Source: Streptomyces bicolor
Lineage (GTDB): Bacteria > Actinomycetota > Actinomycetes > Streptomycetales > Streptomycetaceae
Assembly: GCF_000719285.1 (NCBI RefSeq)
Contig: NZ_JOFS01000039.1
Coordinates: forward strand, 1 to 64,000
Direction of reading: 5' to 3'
Length of the DNA: 64,000 nt
Translations under genes and position numbers: made by a program
The notes under the pieces: generated by a model
The model's database searches: none
What the model saw: only the letters and a program-made list of their open reading frames with translations
What the model was told of the DNA's origin: nothing
Shown: in pieces, positions 33,589-42,674 of the stretch
Position numbering within the stretch: the stretch's first letter is position 1
Layout: each line of letters starts with the position of its first letter

Positions 33589-35076
33589 ATGAACCAACCG
33601 GGGGATCTCGTCGACGGCCGTTTCGAGCTGGTGGAGCGGCTCGGCAGCGGAGGAATGGGCACCGTGTGGCGGGCTCGCGACACGGTGCTGCACCGCGAGG
33701 TCGCGCTCAAGGCGGTGCGGTCCGACGCGGACACCGTCGGCGTGATGCGCGAGCGGGTGATGCGGGAGGCGAGGGCGCTGGCCCGGCTCAGCCATCCCCA
33801 TGTGGTGACGGTCCATCAGATCGTGGACGCCGACCCGCATCCCTGGATCGTGATGGAGCTGGTGCCGGGCGCCTCGCTCCAGCAGCGGCTGGTCGACGGC
33901 CCGTTGACCCCGGCTGAGGCCGCCCGCGTCGGCCGCCAGGTGCTCGCCGCGCTGCGGGCCGCACACGCGGCGGGCATCCACCACCGGGACGTCAAACCCG
34001 CCAACATCCTCCTGCGCCCCGACGGCGACGCCGTCCTCACCGACTTCGGCATCGCCGCCCTGCAGGGCACGACGGGCCTCACGGCCACCGGCGAACTCGT
34101 CGGTTCACCCGAGTACATGGCTCCGGAGCGGATCCGGGGCCGCGAGGACGATCCGGCGGCCGACCTCTGGTCGCTGGGCGTGGTCCTGTACGTGTGCGTG
34201 GAGGGCGTCAGCCCACTGCGCCGCCCCACCACGCTGGCCACCCTGGCCGCCGTACTCGACGACCCGCTGCCGCCGCCGACCCGCTCAGGCCCGCTGACCC
34301 CGGTGCTCGACGCCGTTCTGGTACGCGACCCGGCGGCCCGCCCGGCCGCCGCCCGGCTGGACGCGATGCTGGCGCAGGTCGAGGCGGGGGCGACGCCGCA
34401 CTGGACGCAGCCGACGCTGACGGCGGGCGTACCCCAACCGACGCCACCAACGCCAACCCAACTGGACACCCCGCGCCCGACGGTTCCGGAGCCGCTGCGG
34501 GGCTCTCGGCGCCGTACGCCTCTGGTGGTGGCCGCGACCGCGGCGCTCGTGATCGGCGCGGCCACGGCTCTGGTGTTCGCGCTGCTCCCCGGTGGCACCG
34601 AGGGCGAGGACAAGGCCGGTGGCGCGACCAGCCCGAGAGCCACGACGTCCGCTCCCAGCCCGGCGAGACAGAAGCCGATCACCGCCTCACCGTCGCCCAC
34701 CCCCACGAGCGCTTCGCCCTCCCCGACTCCCATCCCCGCCCAGGGCGGCCGCTGGATCGCCCAACTCCACTCCGAACCCATCGCCACGGGCGCCGCCGCC
34801 CGCGACAGCCGCCTGGCCACGATCCGCCGAATGGTGCCGGAGGCGGCCGTGCTGCGCAGCGGCGACTACCCCTCCCTGCGCCCGGGCTACTGGGTGTTCT
34901 ACGCCCCCGGCCCCTTCGCCGACGGCAACGCCGCCCTGGCCTTCTGCGCCGAGCGCGGCCGGACCACTCCGAGCACCTGCATCGGCCGCTACCTGAGCCA
35001 GAACGCGTCCGACTTCGCCCTCCAGTGCCGCCCTCCGGCCACCGCCCCGACGGGCCGCTGCACGCGCGCCGACTGA
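33589..35076 (+). CDS. Membrane Ser/Thr protein kinase with extracellular SPOR-like domain
   Basis: This 495-residue protein has a complete Hanks-type kinase domain in residues 1-270: GSGGMGTVW, catalytic Lys in VALKAV, HHRDVKPANILL, LTDFGIAA and GSPEYMAPER. A Pro-rich juxtamembrane segment leads to one membrane helix near residue 305-330. Outside is a Thr/Ser/Pro linker and a final domain of about 110 residues with WIAQLHSEP, RSGDYPSLRPGYWVFYAPG and CIGRYLSQ, which looks like a SPOR-type fold. SPOR domains bind peptidoglycan, so this kinase could sense cell wall. This domain reading is inference. PASTA repeats are absent. Confidence 0.85.
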   Translation: MNQPGDLVDGRFELVERLGSGGMGTVWRARDTVLHREVALKAVRSDADTVGVMRERVMREARALARLSHPHVVTVHQIVDADPHPWIVMELVPGASLQQRLVDGPLTPAEAARVGRQVLAALRAAHAAGIHHRDVKPANILLRPDGDAVLTDFGIAALQGTTGLTATGELVGSPEYMAPERIRGREDDPAADLWSLGVVLYVCVEGVSPLRRPTTLATLAAVLDDPLPPPTRSGPLTPVLDAVLVRDPAARPAAARLDAMLAQVEAGATPHWTQPTLTAGVPQPTPPTPTQLDTPRPTVPEPLRGSRRRTPLVVAATAALVIGAATALVFALLPGGTEGEDKAGGATSPRATTSAPSPARQKPITASPSPTPTSASPSPTPIPAQGGRWIAQLHSEPIATGAAARDSRLATIRRMVPEAAVLRSGDYPSLRPGYWVFYAPGPFADGNAALAFCAERGRTTPSTCIGRYLSQNASDFALQCRPPATAPTGRCTRAD

Positions 35077-35165
35077 GAGGGCCGGTCCCGCCGGGTGGGT
35101 GACACCGACTCGGCACACCCATCAACACAACCGTATTGTCTGTTTGATCCTCATATCTTCCTGCG

Positions 35166-36020
35166 GTGATCTCTCTCGTACGACGCGTCACCGCCGTCTG
35201 CGTCCTGGGCGCCGCGCTCGCCGCCTGCTCCCCGGCCGATGAGCACCGCGCTCCCCGCCCCGCGCCCAGCGCCTCCGCCGTCTCTCCCGCCGCCACGGCG
35301 ACCGGGCCACCGACCCTCGCCCCCGGTCCCGCCGGTCTGACCCCCGTCTTCGAGCACGGTCCCCGGACCGGGGACAAGACCGTCGCGCTGACCTTCGACG
35401 CCGACATGACCGCCGACCAGGGGCCGCGGGCGGCGCGTGGTGAGCGGTTCGACAATCCGGGGCTGGTCGCGGCGCTTCGGGAGTTGAGGGTGCCGGCGAC
35501 GGTGTTCATGACGGGGCGGTGGGCCGAGGAGTATCCCGGGCAGGCCCGGGCCATCGGGCGGGACCCGTTGTTCGAGGTCGCCAACCACTCGTACAGCCAC
35601 TACGCCTTCACCGACGACTGCTACGGGCTGCCGACCATCGACGCGGGCCGGATGCGGGCGGATGTCGAGCGGGCGTACACCCTGTTCGAGAAGGTGGGGG
35701 TGCGGGCTGCGATGCCGTACTTCAGGTTTCCCGGCGGCTGCTACGACCGGCGTGCCCTCAGAGCGCTCAGCGCGGCCGGCGTCACGGCCGTGCAGTGGGA
35801 CGTGGTGAGCGGGGACGCTTTCGCGACGGACGCCCACGCTGTCGCCCAGGGGGTGCTGGACGGGGTGCGGGCCGGGTCCGTGGTGGTCATGCACTGCACA
35901 CTCAGTGCCGCTCCCACGACCGAGCGGGTCGTCCGGACCGTCGTGCCCGAGCTGCGCGCGAAGGGGTTCCGGTTCGTGAAGGTGAGCGAGCTGATCGGGG
36001 CCTCGGGCGGGCGGCGGTAA
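35166..36020 (+). CDS. Polysaccharide deacetylase lipoprotein (NodB fold)
   Basis: This 284-residue protein starts at a GTG. A lipobox ending at Cys21 (GAALAAC) anchors it outside the membrane, followed by a Pro/Ala linker. NodB motifs are present: TFDADM with Asp78 and Asp80, HSYSH with the two metal His, and YFRFPGGCYD. Family members remove N-acetyl groups from GlcNAc polymers or wall glycan. A conserved-type motif YGLPTID between motifs 2 and 3 is not standard. Confidence 0.87.
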   Translation: MISLVRRVTAVCVLGAALAACSPADEHRAPRPAPSASAVSPAATATGPPTLAPGPAGLTPVFEHGPRTGDKTVALTFDADMTADQGPRAARGERFDNPGLVAALRELRVPATVFMTGRWAEEYPGQARAIGRDPLFEVANHSYSHYAFTDDCYGLPTIDAGRMRADVERAYTLFEKVGVRAAMPYFRFPGGCYDRRALRALSAAGVTAVQWDVVSGDAFATDAHAVAQGVLDGVRAGSVVVMHCTLSAAPTTERVVRTVVPELRAKGFRFVKVSELIGASGGRR

Positions 36021-36038
36021 GGCTCGTACGCTGAAGGT

Positions 36039-36218
36039 ATGAGCGACGACGACTACTGCCTGATCGACGCGACCAGGCCGCCCAAGGCGGATGGGCCGCC
36101 CTACGCGGAGTGCGTGCTGTGCCGGGAGCCGACGGAGTACCCGGAGTCGTACAAGGGGATCACCCTCTGCCCGGTGTGTGAGTGGCAGGAGGCGCAGCGC
36201 ACGGCCTGTTCAGGATGA
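36039..36218 (+). CDS. Small Cys-rich zinc-ribbon-like protein
   Basis: This 59-residue protein starts at ATG 36039 after GAAGG. Two CxxC knuckles (CVLC near residue 25 and CPVC near residue 44) are spaced for a zinc ribbon. It has no signal peptide. It is too small for many automatic calls. It lies 18 bp after the deacetylase stop, and codon use matches the neighbours. Function is unknown. Confidence 0.7.
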   Translation: MSDDDYCLIDATRPPKADGPPYAECVLCREPTEYPESYKGITLCPVCEWQEAQRTACSG

Positions 36219-36229
36219 ACCGCCGGTGG

Positions 36230-36910
36230 TCAGGTTGACCTGCGGGACGTGAGCGCGCAGGCCGCGGCGGTCGCCGCCGCCGTGAGCAGGGCCGCTGCCG
36301 CCAGGGGCAGTACGGGCATCGGGACGGTGCCCGAGCGGGAGCCCGTGACCAGGCCGCTGACCGCCGCCTGGGCCGGGGAGCCGGTCACCACCACGGACAG
36401 CAGCGCCGCTAGCAGCATCGCCGGGACCGCGCGGCCGGTCGAGCGCAGCACCGGCCATGCGGTGAGTGCGCCGACGGCCGTCCCGAGCAGGGCGCAGGCC
36501 AGCGCGGCGAGCAGACCGGCGGCGCCCGCGGGCAGCCGTGGCACCCGGGCCTGGTGGTCGGCGCCGACCGGGTCGCTGATCAGGGTGACGACGACGATCG
36601 CCGCCGTTCCGAGCGCCGCCGCGGCGGCCAGCGCCACCAGCAGCGCGGCGAGGTGCGCCCGTCCCGGGCCGACCGCCGCGGAGACGCAGCTGCGGGCGGC
36701 GGGCGGCTCGTTGCTGACGCAGATCCGTACCAGCCAGGCGGCGACGGGCAGCAGTGCCGCAGCCGCGTAGCCGAGCGAGTCGAGGACGGGCTGGCCGCTC
36801 TGCACGCCGACGGCGAGGAAGGCGGCGTACAGGATGAACGGCGGCAGCCACCGCTGCGATCGGGCGAGAAGGGCGGCCTGGTAGCGGAGGAGGGCTCTCA
36901 TCGACGTCAT
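36230..36910 (-). CDS. ABC transporter membrane subunit, uncharacterised
   Basis: This 226-residue hydrophobic protein has six predicted membrane helices and ends in SRRST. Its start overlaps the stop of the ATPase gene (ATGA), so the two form one transporter. It resembles ABC-2-type permeases in size. The substrate is unknown. Confidence 0.78.
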   Translation of the reverse strand: MTSMRALLRYQAALLARSQRWLPPFILYAAFLAVGVQSGQPVLDSLGYAAAALLPVAAWLVRICVSNEPPAARSCVSAAVGPGRAHLAALLVALAAAAALGTAAIVVVTLISDPVGADHQARVPRLPAGAAGLLAALACALLGTAVGALTAWPVLRSTGRAVPAMLLAALLSVVVTGSPAQAAVSGLVTGSRSGTVPMPVLPLAAAALLTAAATAAACALTSRRST

Positions 36911-37791
36911 CGGCGACTCTCGGCTTCGGCTTCGAAAGGGACGGGTGTCTCCCGGCTCACGCTCACCACGTGCCAGGGCGGGCGGGTGGTCAGCAGGGCG
37001 CGCAGGACGACGTCCGAGTGGGACGCGGGGACGGTGAGGCGGTGGGTGCCGGGGGCGGTCTCGTCCGCTCCGGTGGCGATACGGAGGGCCTCCGCAGGAA
37101 GGGTCGCGCCGCTCCGGCCCTGGACGACGACCGTCGTGTGCGGGCCGTTGTGCGGCGACGCGGTCTGTTCCGTACGGCGGTTGAGGCCGCCGTCGTGCAC
37201 GGTGTACGTCGCGTCGCGTGCCCCGGCGAGGCGGCGCGGGTCGTGGTCGACGAAGACGACCGCGGTGCCGGCGGCGGTCCGCTCGGCGACGGCACGCTCC
37301 AGCTCCGCGCGGGCATCGGCGTCGAGCCCGGTCCACGCCTCGTCCAGGACGAGCAACTCCGGGTCCGCGAGCAGCGCCTGGGCGACGGCGACCTTCTGGC
37401 TGCTGCCCTTCGACAGCTGGGCCATCGGCGTACGGGCGTAGGCGGCGGCGCCGAAGCGGTCGAGCCACTCGAGGGCGGCCCGGGTGGCCGCCGGCCGGGA
37501 CAGGCCGTGGACCGTGCCGAGGTGGGTCAGGTAGCCGAGGGCGGTGAAGGGGAGGGCGGTGGGGAAGCGTTCGGGGACGTATGCGGTGCGGGGTGCTCCG
37601 CTGACGCGGCCTTCCGAGGGGGCGTCTATGCGGGCCAGGAGGCGCAGAAGGGTGGATTTGCCGGTGCCGTTGGGGCCTTCTATGCGGATGAGGGCGCCGG
37701 GGGGCACGGTGAGGTGGATGCCTCGTAAGACCCATGGGCCGCGCAGGCCGTAGCGGCGGCCCACGTTGTCCAGACGAAGATCGCGTTGCAT
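36907..37791 (-). CDS. ABC transporter ATP-binding protein
   Basis: ATG 37791 begins MQRDLRLDNVGRRYG, the natural start of an ABC domain. The 294-residue protein has Walker A GPNGTGKST near 41, signature LSKGSSQKVAVAQAL near 134 and Walker B LLVLDEAW. About 70 extra C-terminal residues follow the ATPase core. It pairs with the downstream permease. Confidence 0.85.
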   Translation of the reverse strand: MQRDLRLDNVGRRYGLRGPWVLRGIHLTVPPGALIRIEGPNGTGKSTLLRLLARIDAPSEGRVSGAPRTAYVPERFPTALPFTALGYLTHLGTVHGLSRPAATRAALEWLDRFGAAAYARTPMAQLSKGSSQKVAVAQALLADPELLVLDEAWTGLDADARAELERAVAERTAAGTAVVFVDHDPRRLAGARDATYTVHDGGLNRRTEQTASPHNGPHTTVVVQGRSGATLPAEALRIATGADETAPGTHRLTVPASHSDVVLRALLTTRPPWHVVSVSRETPVPFEAEAESRR

Positions 37792-37835
37792 GGCAGCATC
37801 TTCGCGCAGATCCTCGTCCTGGCAGACTGGGGGCC

Positions 37836-38591
37836 GTGAGTTCCGACAGCCCCGCCCCACAGGACAGCCCTTTCCGATCCGAACCCGGCACCCGCGATCA
37901 CGCCCCGCAGTTCGTTCTCCCCCTCGTCGTGCGTATCGAGCGGGGCGATCCCCCGGCCCGGACGGACGCGCTGGAGACCGCCGCCCGCGCCGTACTGATC
38001 ATGCTCAGTGACGAGCGGTCCGTCGGCGACGGTGAGTGGGCTCAGGCCCTGCGGGACTGGGAGGACGCCCGCATCCGCAAGGTCGTGCGGCGGGCCCGTG
38101 GGGCCGAGTGGCGGCGGGCCGAAAAGCTGCCGGGGATCACCGTCACCGGTGAGTCGGCCGAGGTGCGGGTGTTTCCGCCCGTGCCGTTGGACGGGTGGCC
38201 AAAGGAGCTGGCGAAGCTCCAGGTGTCGGGGACCGACCTCGACGATCCTCGGCCGCCAGTGGCCGCCGATCCGTCGGCGCCCGTGCTCTGGGTGAATCCC
38301 GGACTCGACATGTCGGCCGGCAAGACGATGGCGCAGGCGGGGCACGCGGCACAGATCGCCTGGTGGGAGCTGTCGGACGAGGAGCGGGATGCCTGGCGCG
38401 CGGCGGGGTTCGCGCTGGCCGTGCGGACCGCGGAGCCGGAGCGCTGGCGTGAACTGACCACCGCGGGGCTGCCGTTGGTGCGGGACGCCGGGTTCACGGA
38501 GATCGCGCCCGGGACGACTGTGGTGGTCGAGGGGCATCACCGGGTGGGATCGCTGCCGCCCGGGGTACGCCGGCCGCTGGTCGTGCGCTGA
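37836..38591 (+). CDS. Pth2-type peptidyl-tRNA hydrolase family protein
   Basis: This 251-residue protein starts at GTG 37836. Its C-terminal half has the Pth2 signature SAGKTMAQAGHAAQIA near residue 164 (Lys, Gln and His of the active site) and ends in RRPLVVR. The N-terminal 120 residues are an added region with unknown role, since classical Pth2 is about 120 residues. It probably acts on peptidyl-tRNA or a related ester, but the fusion makes this less sure. It is divergent from the ABC genes, 44 bp apart. Confidence 0.75.
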   Translation: MSSDSPAPQDSPFRSEPGTRDHAPQFVLPLVVRIERGDPPARTDALETAARAVLIMLSDERSVGDGEWAQALRDWEDARIRKVVRRARGAEWRRAEKLPGITVTGESAEVRVFPPVPLDGWPKELAKLQVSGTDLDDPRPPVAADPSAPVLWVNPGLDMSAGKTMAQAGHAAQIAWWELSDEERDAWRAAGFALAVRTAEPERWRELTTAGLPLVRDAGFTEIAPGTTVVVEGHHRVGSLPPGVRRPLVVR

Positions 38592-38634
38592 GCCGCCCTG
38601 CGAGGCGCCCCTGCTCCCTGCTGGCGCCGGCCGG

Positions 38635-39144
38635 TCAGGCCGTACCCGGCGTCAGTCCGCCCGCCGGCGCGGAACCGGTGCGGGGGCTGCCGCTCAGGCG
38701 GCGGCCGGCCGCCCCGTACACGCGGTCCACGGGGAGCCTGACGACCAGGCGCCGTTCGGCGACCATGGCGTTGCGGAAGCCCTCCCAGTCGGGGTGGTCG
38801 CCCTGGAACCCCCGGAAGACGACGACGAGTTCGTCGGCGACCGCGTCGTGCGGGTCCGTCGTGATGGGCGTCAGCTCCGCCTCGCCCTCGGCGATCATGT
38901 AGGCGTAGCCGTTGGGGCTGGTGACGAGGAAGCTGGCGCGTGGATCGCGGCGCAGGTTGCGGGTCTTGGCGCGGTTGTAGGTGACCATGAGCCGGATGAG
39001 GCGAGCCTCCGGGTCGTAGGCGTAGCCGACGTTCGACATCTGGGGGCGGCCGTCCCGCTTCAACGTCACGAGCGTGCCGATCCGTTGCTGACCGAGCAGC
39101 TGGAACAGGGCCTCGTCGCCGGGCTTCGCTGATCGCTCTGTCAT
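38635..39144 (-). CDS. PPOX-class flavin/F420-binding oxidoreductase
   Basis: This 169-residue split-barrel protein starts at ATG 39144. LLGQQRIGTLVTLKRDGRPQMS and YNRAKTRNLRRDPRASFLV match the family of small F420- or FMN-dependent oxidoreductases related to pyridoxamine phosphate oxidase. The substrate cannot be named. No partner gene is adjacent. Confidence 0.85.
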   Translation of the reverse strand: MTERSAKPGDEALFQLLGQQRIGTLVTLKRDGRPQMSNVGYAYDPEARLIRLMVTYNRAKTRNLRRDPRASFLVTSPNGYAYMIAEGEAELTPITTDPHDAVADELVVVFRGFQGDHPDWEGFRNAMVAERRLVVRLPVDRVYGAAGRRLSGSPRTGSAPAGGLTPGTA

Positions 39145-39219
39145 GCGGCGAGCGTACGGGAGCAGGTCGCTGTCCAGGGGGACACGAACGCGCCCGCCCA
39201 GGTGCTCGGGCATGGCCGA

Positions 39220-39266
39220 GCGGTGCCCTCGCCGCCGACGGGGGATGGAGGCGGCGGGGGCACCGC
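39220..39266 (-). terminator. Long hairpin at end of the MacB-type exporter operon
   Basis: A 17-bp stem with one G-T wobble, GCGGTGCCCTCGCCGCC pairing with 39250-39266, and a 13-nt loop lies 11 bp beyond the permease stop on the minus strand. It is the strongest hairpin I found in the window. Confidence 0.7.
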
Positions 39267-39277
39267 GGTACCGGGGG

Positions 39278-40525
39278 TCAGGTGGTGGCCAGCGCCTCCG
39301 TGGGCGGCAGGCGGGCGGCGCGGACGGCGGGGTAGAACCCGGCCAGGCCGCCGATGACGAGGGTCGCCCCGACGCCGCCCGCCATCGCCCAGGTCGGCAC
39401 CACCGACGGCCAGCCCTGGTAGGCGGCGTATCCGGAGGTGACGGCGATGCCGAGGAGGACGCCGCCCAGGCCGCCGAGCGCGGACAACAGCAGGGCCTCG
39501 CAGAGGAACTGGGTGCGGATCTGTCCGCGCGTCGCGCCGAGGGAGCGGCGCAGGCCGATCTCGGAGCGGCGTTCCAGTACGGAGATGACCATCGTGTTGG
39601 CCACGCCCACCCCGCCGACGAGCAGGGCGACCGCGCCGAGCCCGAGCAGCAGGCCGCTCAGTGTGTCGTCGGTGGCCTGCTTGGCCTCCAGGGCGTCGGA
39701 GGGCCGCGACACGTTGGCCTCGCTGGGGTTCTCCGGGTTGGCGGTGGGGCCGAGGACGGACTGGACGTCGGTCACGGCCGATTCCTCGGTGCGGGTGTAG
39801 ACGGTCGTCGGGTAGCCGTCGAAGCCCAGCTCCTCCTCCGCGACCGGCCAGCCGACGAGCGCGGCGGAGTCCAGCTCGGGCACCAGGTCGTTGGGGGCGA
39901 GCAGGCCCACGACGGTGAACCACTGGTCGCCGAGCCACACCCGGCTGTCGGCGCCGGCCTGGAAGACGCCGAGCTGCTGGGCGGCCTTGGGGCCGAGGAC
40001 GACGGCGGGGTACCGCGCGTTGGCGGCGTTCAGCCAGCGGCCGTCGACGACCTCGACGCCCGCGCTGCTCGGCAGGTCCGTGCGGGCCGCGGACACCGTG
40101 AGGCCGCCGGTCTCCTGCTTCGGGACGCGGTCGTTGCGGTAGACCTTGGCGTCGGTCCTGCCGACGGCGGACACCGCGGTGACGCCGTCGATGTTCCCGA
40201 TCATGTCGACCGACTCGTCCGGGAGATGGGCGGGGCCGCCGGTGAACGACTGGCCCGCGGTGACCGTGAGCAGATTGGTGCCCAGCGCCGCGAGCCGCCG
40301 GTCGAGGTCCTCCGTGCTGGATGTGGAGATGCCGACCACGCCGACCATGGCGGCGATGCCGATGGCGATGCCGAGGGCCGACAGGAACACCCGCAGCGGC
40401 CTGGACCGCAGTCCGGATCCGCCGACCCGCAGCACGTCGGCGGGGCGGAGCCGGGCGGGCTTGGGGCGGGGGCGGGCGGTGGTGTCCGGCCGGGACCGGG
40501 GCGGGCCTTGTGTCGTCTGGCTCAT
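39278..40525 (-). CDS. MacB-type ABC transporter permease
   Basis: This 415-residue protein has one N-terminal membrane helix, a periplasm-type extracytoplasmic domain (MacB_PCD, about residues 60-270) and three C-terminal helices with the FtsX domain and RRSEIGLRRSLGATRGQIRTQF loop. The end PTEALATT is typical. It belongs to mechanotransmission-type exporters of peptides or lipids. It overlaps the ATPase gene by 4 bases. Confidence 0.9.
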   Translation of the reverse strand: MSQTTQGPPRSRPDTTARPRPKPARLRPADVLRVGGSGLRSRPLRVFLSALGIAIGIAAMVGVVGISTSSTEDLDRRLAALGTNLLTVTAGQSFTGGPAHLPDESVDMIGNIDGVTAVSAVGRTDAKVYRNDRVPKQETGGLTVSAARTDLPSSAGVEVVDGRWLNAANARYPAVVLGPKAAQQLGVFQAGADSRVWLGDQWFTVVGLLAPNDLVPELDSAALVGWPVAEEELGFDGYPTTVYTRTEESAVTDVQSVLGPTANPENPSEANVSRPSDALEAKQATDDTLSGLLLGLGAVALLVGGVGVANTMVISVLERRSEIGLRRSLGATRGQIRTQFLCEALLLSALGGLGGVLLGIAVTSGYAAYQGWPSVVPTWAMAGGVGATLVIGGLAGFYPAVRAARLPPTEALATT

Positions 40526-41256
40526 CGCGTGGCCTCCTCCAGGACCGGGGTCGTGGGAACCGCTCCGGTGTGCCCGCGCGCCGTGTCGTACTCGATGCCG
40601 CCGTCCTTGATCCGCACCTCGCGCGGGAGTGCGGCGGCGATGTCCCGGTCGTGGGTGATCACGACGACGGTGGTGCCCGCCCGGTGCAGTTCGTGGAGCA
40701 GGTCGATCACGACGGCGCCGGAGCGCGAGTCGAGCGCGCCGGTGGGCTCGTCGGCGAGCAGCAGCGGTGGATCGCCGAGCACCGCGCGGGCGATGGCCAC
40801 CCGCTGTTTCTCGCCGCCGGAGAGCTGGTGCGGCTGGTGGTGCAGCCGGTGGCCCAATCCGACCCTGCGCAGGGCGCGTTCGGCAAGCCCGCGCCGCTCG
40901 GCGCGGGTACGGCCGCTGTAGAGCAGCCCGTCGGCGACGGAGTCCAGCGCCGGTACGCCGGGGGCGAGATGGAACTGCTGGAAGACGAACCCGATCGCCT
41001 GGGCGCGCAGCGCGGACAGCTCCCGGTCGGTCAGGCGGGCCACGTCGTGCCCGTCGATGCGCACGGTGCCGGTGGTGGGTCTGTCGAGGGTGCCCATGAT
41101 GTTGAGCATGGTGGACTTGCCGGAGCCGGACGGGCCCACGACGGCGAGCAGTTCACCGCGGTGGATGACAACGTCGGCGTCCTTCAGGGCGCGGACGTCA
41201 CCGTACGTCTTGGAGACCCCGGCGAGTTCGACCACCGGGCCCGGTGTCAGGGTCAC
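40522..41256 (-). CDS. MacB/LolD-type ABC transporter ATPase
   Basis: This 244-residue ATPase has Walker A VGPSGSGKST near 38, signature LSGGEKQRVAIARAVL near 145 and Walker B LLLADEPTGALD. This sequence pattern is specific to MacB/LolD-type exporters. It overlaps both neighbouring genes by 4 bases, so the set is translated together. Confidence 0.92.
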   Translation of the reverse strand: MTLTPGPVVELAGVSKTYGDVRALKDADVVIHRGELLAVVGPSGSGKSTMLNIMGTLDRPTTGTVRIDGHDVARLTDRELSALRAQAIGFVFQQFHLAPGVPALDSVADGLLYSGRTRAERRGLAERALRRVGLGHRLHHQPHQLSGGEKQRVAIARAVLGDPPLLLADEPTGALDSRSGAVVIDLLHELHRAGTTVVVITHDRDIAAALPREVRIKDGGIEYDTARGHTGAVPTTPVLEEATR

Positions 41257-42674
41257 TTGGGCACCCCCACGACCGTGCCGTCGGCGAGGCCCTTGCCGGA
41301 GATCTCGACCATGCTGTCGGCGAACATGCCGACCTCGACGGGCGTGCGCCGCACCTCGCCGTCGGGTTCGACGACGTCAACGGCGTAGCCTCCGCCCTGC
41401 CGTGCCACGAGGGCGTTGATGGGCACCACAAGGACGTTCTCCCGGGTCTCCGCCTTCAGGGAGACGTCGACGGCGGCGGCCTGGTAGCTGCCGAGCTTCT
41501 TCTGGTCCGCCACCTTCAACTCGACGGGCAGCGTGGCCTTGTCGGAGTCGCCGCCGTCGTCCGAGCCCGCGCCGGACGGGGCGCCGTCCTGGCCGGTGGT
41601 CGGGGTGCCGATGTCGGTGACCTCGGCCTGCACGGTGGTGTCGTCGGGCAGGGTGACCGTGGCCTTGGTGCCCTTGCGGACCAGGTCCTCGTACTGCGCG
41701 TCGAGGTCCACACTGACCACGCGCTCGGTGCCGGTCCAGGTCAGCACGGTGCCGCCGAGCGGGGCCCCGGGCAGCGCCTTCACGTCCGCGACGCGCCGGG
41801 CGCCCTCGGCGATCACGGCGTCGCCGGGCCGTACGGTGCCGGTCTCCTCGCGGCCGAGGTCGTCCTGCCAGTCGCGTACGGCGTCCGCGGTGCCGGACGT
41901 GTACTCGTCGTCGACGTCGAAGCCGGTGTAGCCGAGTGCGGCGAGGTTCTTCTCCAGCATCCGCACGTCGGCGCCCTCACTGCCCTCCTGCATCTGCCGG
42001 TAGAGGGGGATCGAGCCGTACAGGAGCGGTACCTCCTGCTCGGCGACCCGGTAGACGGCATCGCCCCGCTTGATGACGTCGCCGTCGGCGGGCACCCATG
42101 TGACGACTCCTGAGCCGCCCTGCTGACCGGACGGTGCCTGTACGGCCGACACGTCGCCGTGGCCCAGGCTGCCGTCCACGGTTTCGTTGCGGGTGAGCGT
42201 CGTGCGTTTCACCTCGGTGGTGCTGGGCGGGGCGTCGGGCGCGGACACGTCCGCGCCGGAGCCGTCGCCGCCGAGGACGCCGGCGCTCGCGGCCCCGGCT
42301 CCGGCGACGACCGCGATCGCGAGGGCGACGAGGCCCGCGGTGCGCCAGGGGCGGCGCCGACGGGAGGCCGCCGGGGCCGACGCCTCGTCACCACCCGCCC
42401 CGTCGGGCGCGGTTTGCGTGGTCGCGGTGTCGACGTCCGTGCCGGGGCGGGTGGCGACGTCCGGTGCCGCCGTGGTCCTCGTCTCCAGGTCCCCCGTGCC
42501 GGGCGGCGACACCTCGCCCGGTTTGCGCAGTTCCAGCTCCGCGGAGGGGTCCGGGGCGCCGCCGTTGCCCGCGGCGCCCGGCGGGCCGGAGGTGTCGTCG
42601 CCGGGTGGGTGCGGCACCGACGCTTCGGGGTCCGTCCCGTGCTCCCGCTCGCGGGTCTCGTCGGGTGCGGTCAC
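41253..42674 (-). CDS. Membrane-fusion-like exporter subunit with peptidoglycan-binding domain
   Basis: GTG 42674 overlaps the lipoprotein stop. The 473-residue protein has an acidic, Pro/Thr-rich cytosolic N-terminus of about 110 residues, one membrane helix (TAGLVALAIAVVAGAGAASAG), then HlyD-like lipoyl/beta-barrel segments. A PG_binding_1-like stretch (EGADVRMLEKNLAALGYTGF) lies near residue 260. It links the MacB-type transporter to the outside or wall, as in Gram-positive three-part systems. Confidence 0.82.
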   Translation of the reverse strand: MTAPDETREREHGTDPEASVPHPPGDDTSGPPGAAGNGGAPDPSAELELRKPGEVSPPGTGDLETRTTAAPDVATRPGTDVDTATTQTAPDGAGGDEASAPAASRRRRPWRTAGLVALAIAVVAGAGAASAGVLGGDGSGADVSAPDAPPSTTEVKRTTLTRNETVDGSLGHGDVSAVQAPSGQQGGSGVVTWVPADGDVIKRGDAVYRVAEQEVPLLYGSIPLYRQMQEGSEGADVRMLEKNLAALGYTGFDVDDEYTSGTADAVRDWQDDLGREETGTVRPGDAVIAEGARRVADVKALPGAPLGGTVLTWTGTERVVSVDLDAQYEDLVRKGTKATVTLPDDTTVQAEVTDIGTPTTGQDGAPSGAGSDDGGDSDKATLPVELKVADQKKLGSYQAAAVDVSLKAETRENVLVVPINALVARQGGGYAVDVVEPDGEVRRTPVEVGMFADSMVEISGKGLADGTVVGVPK

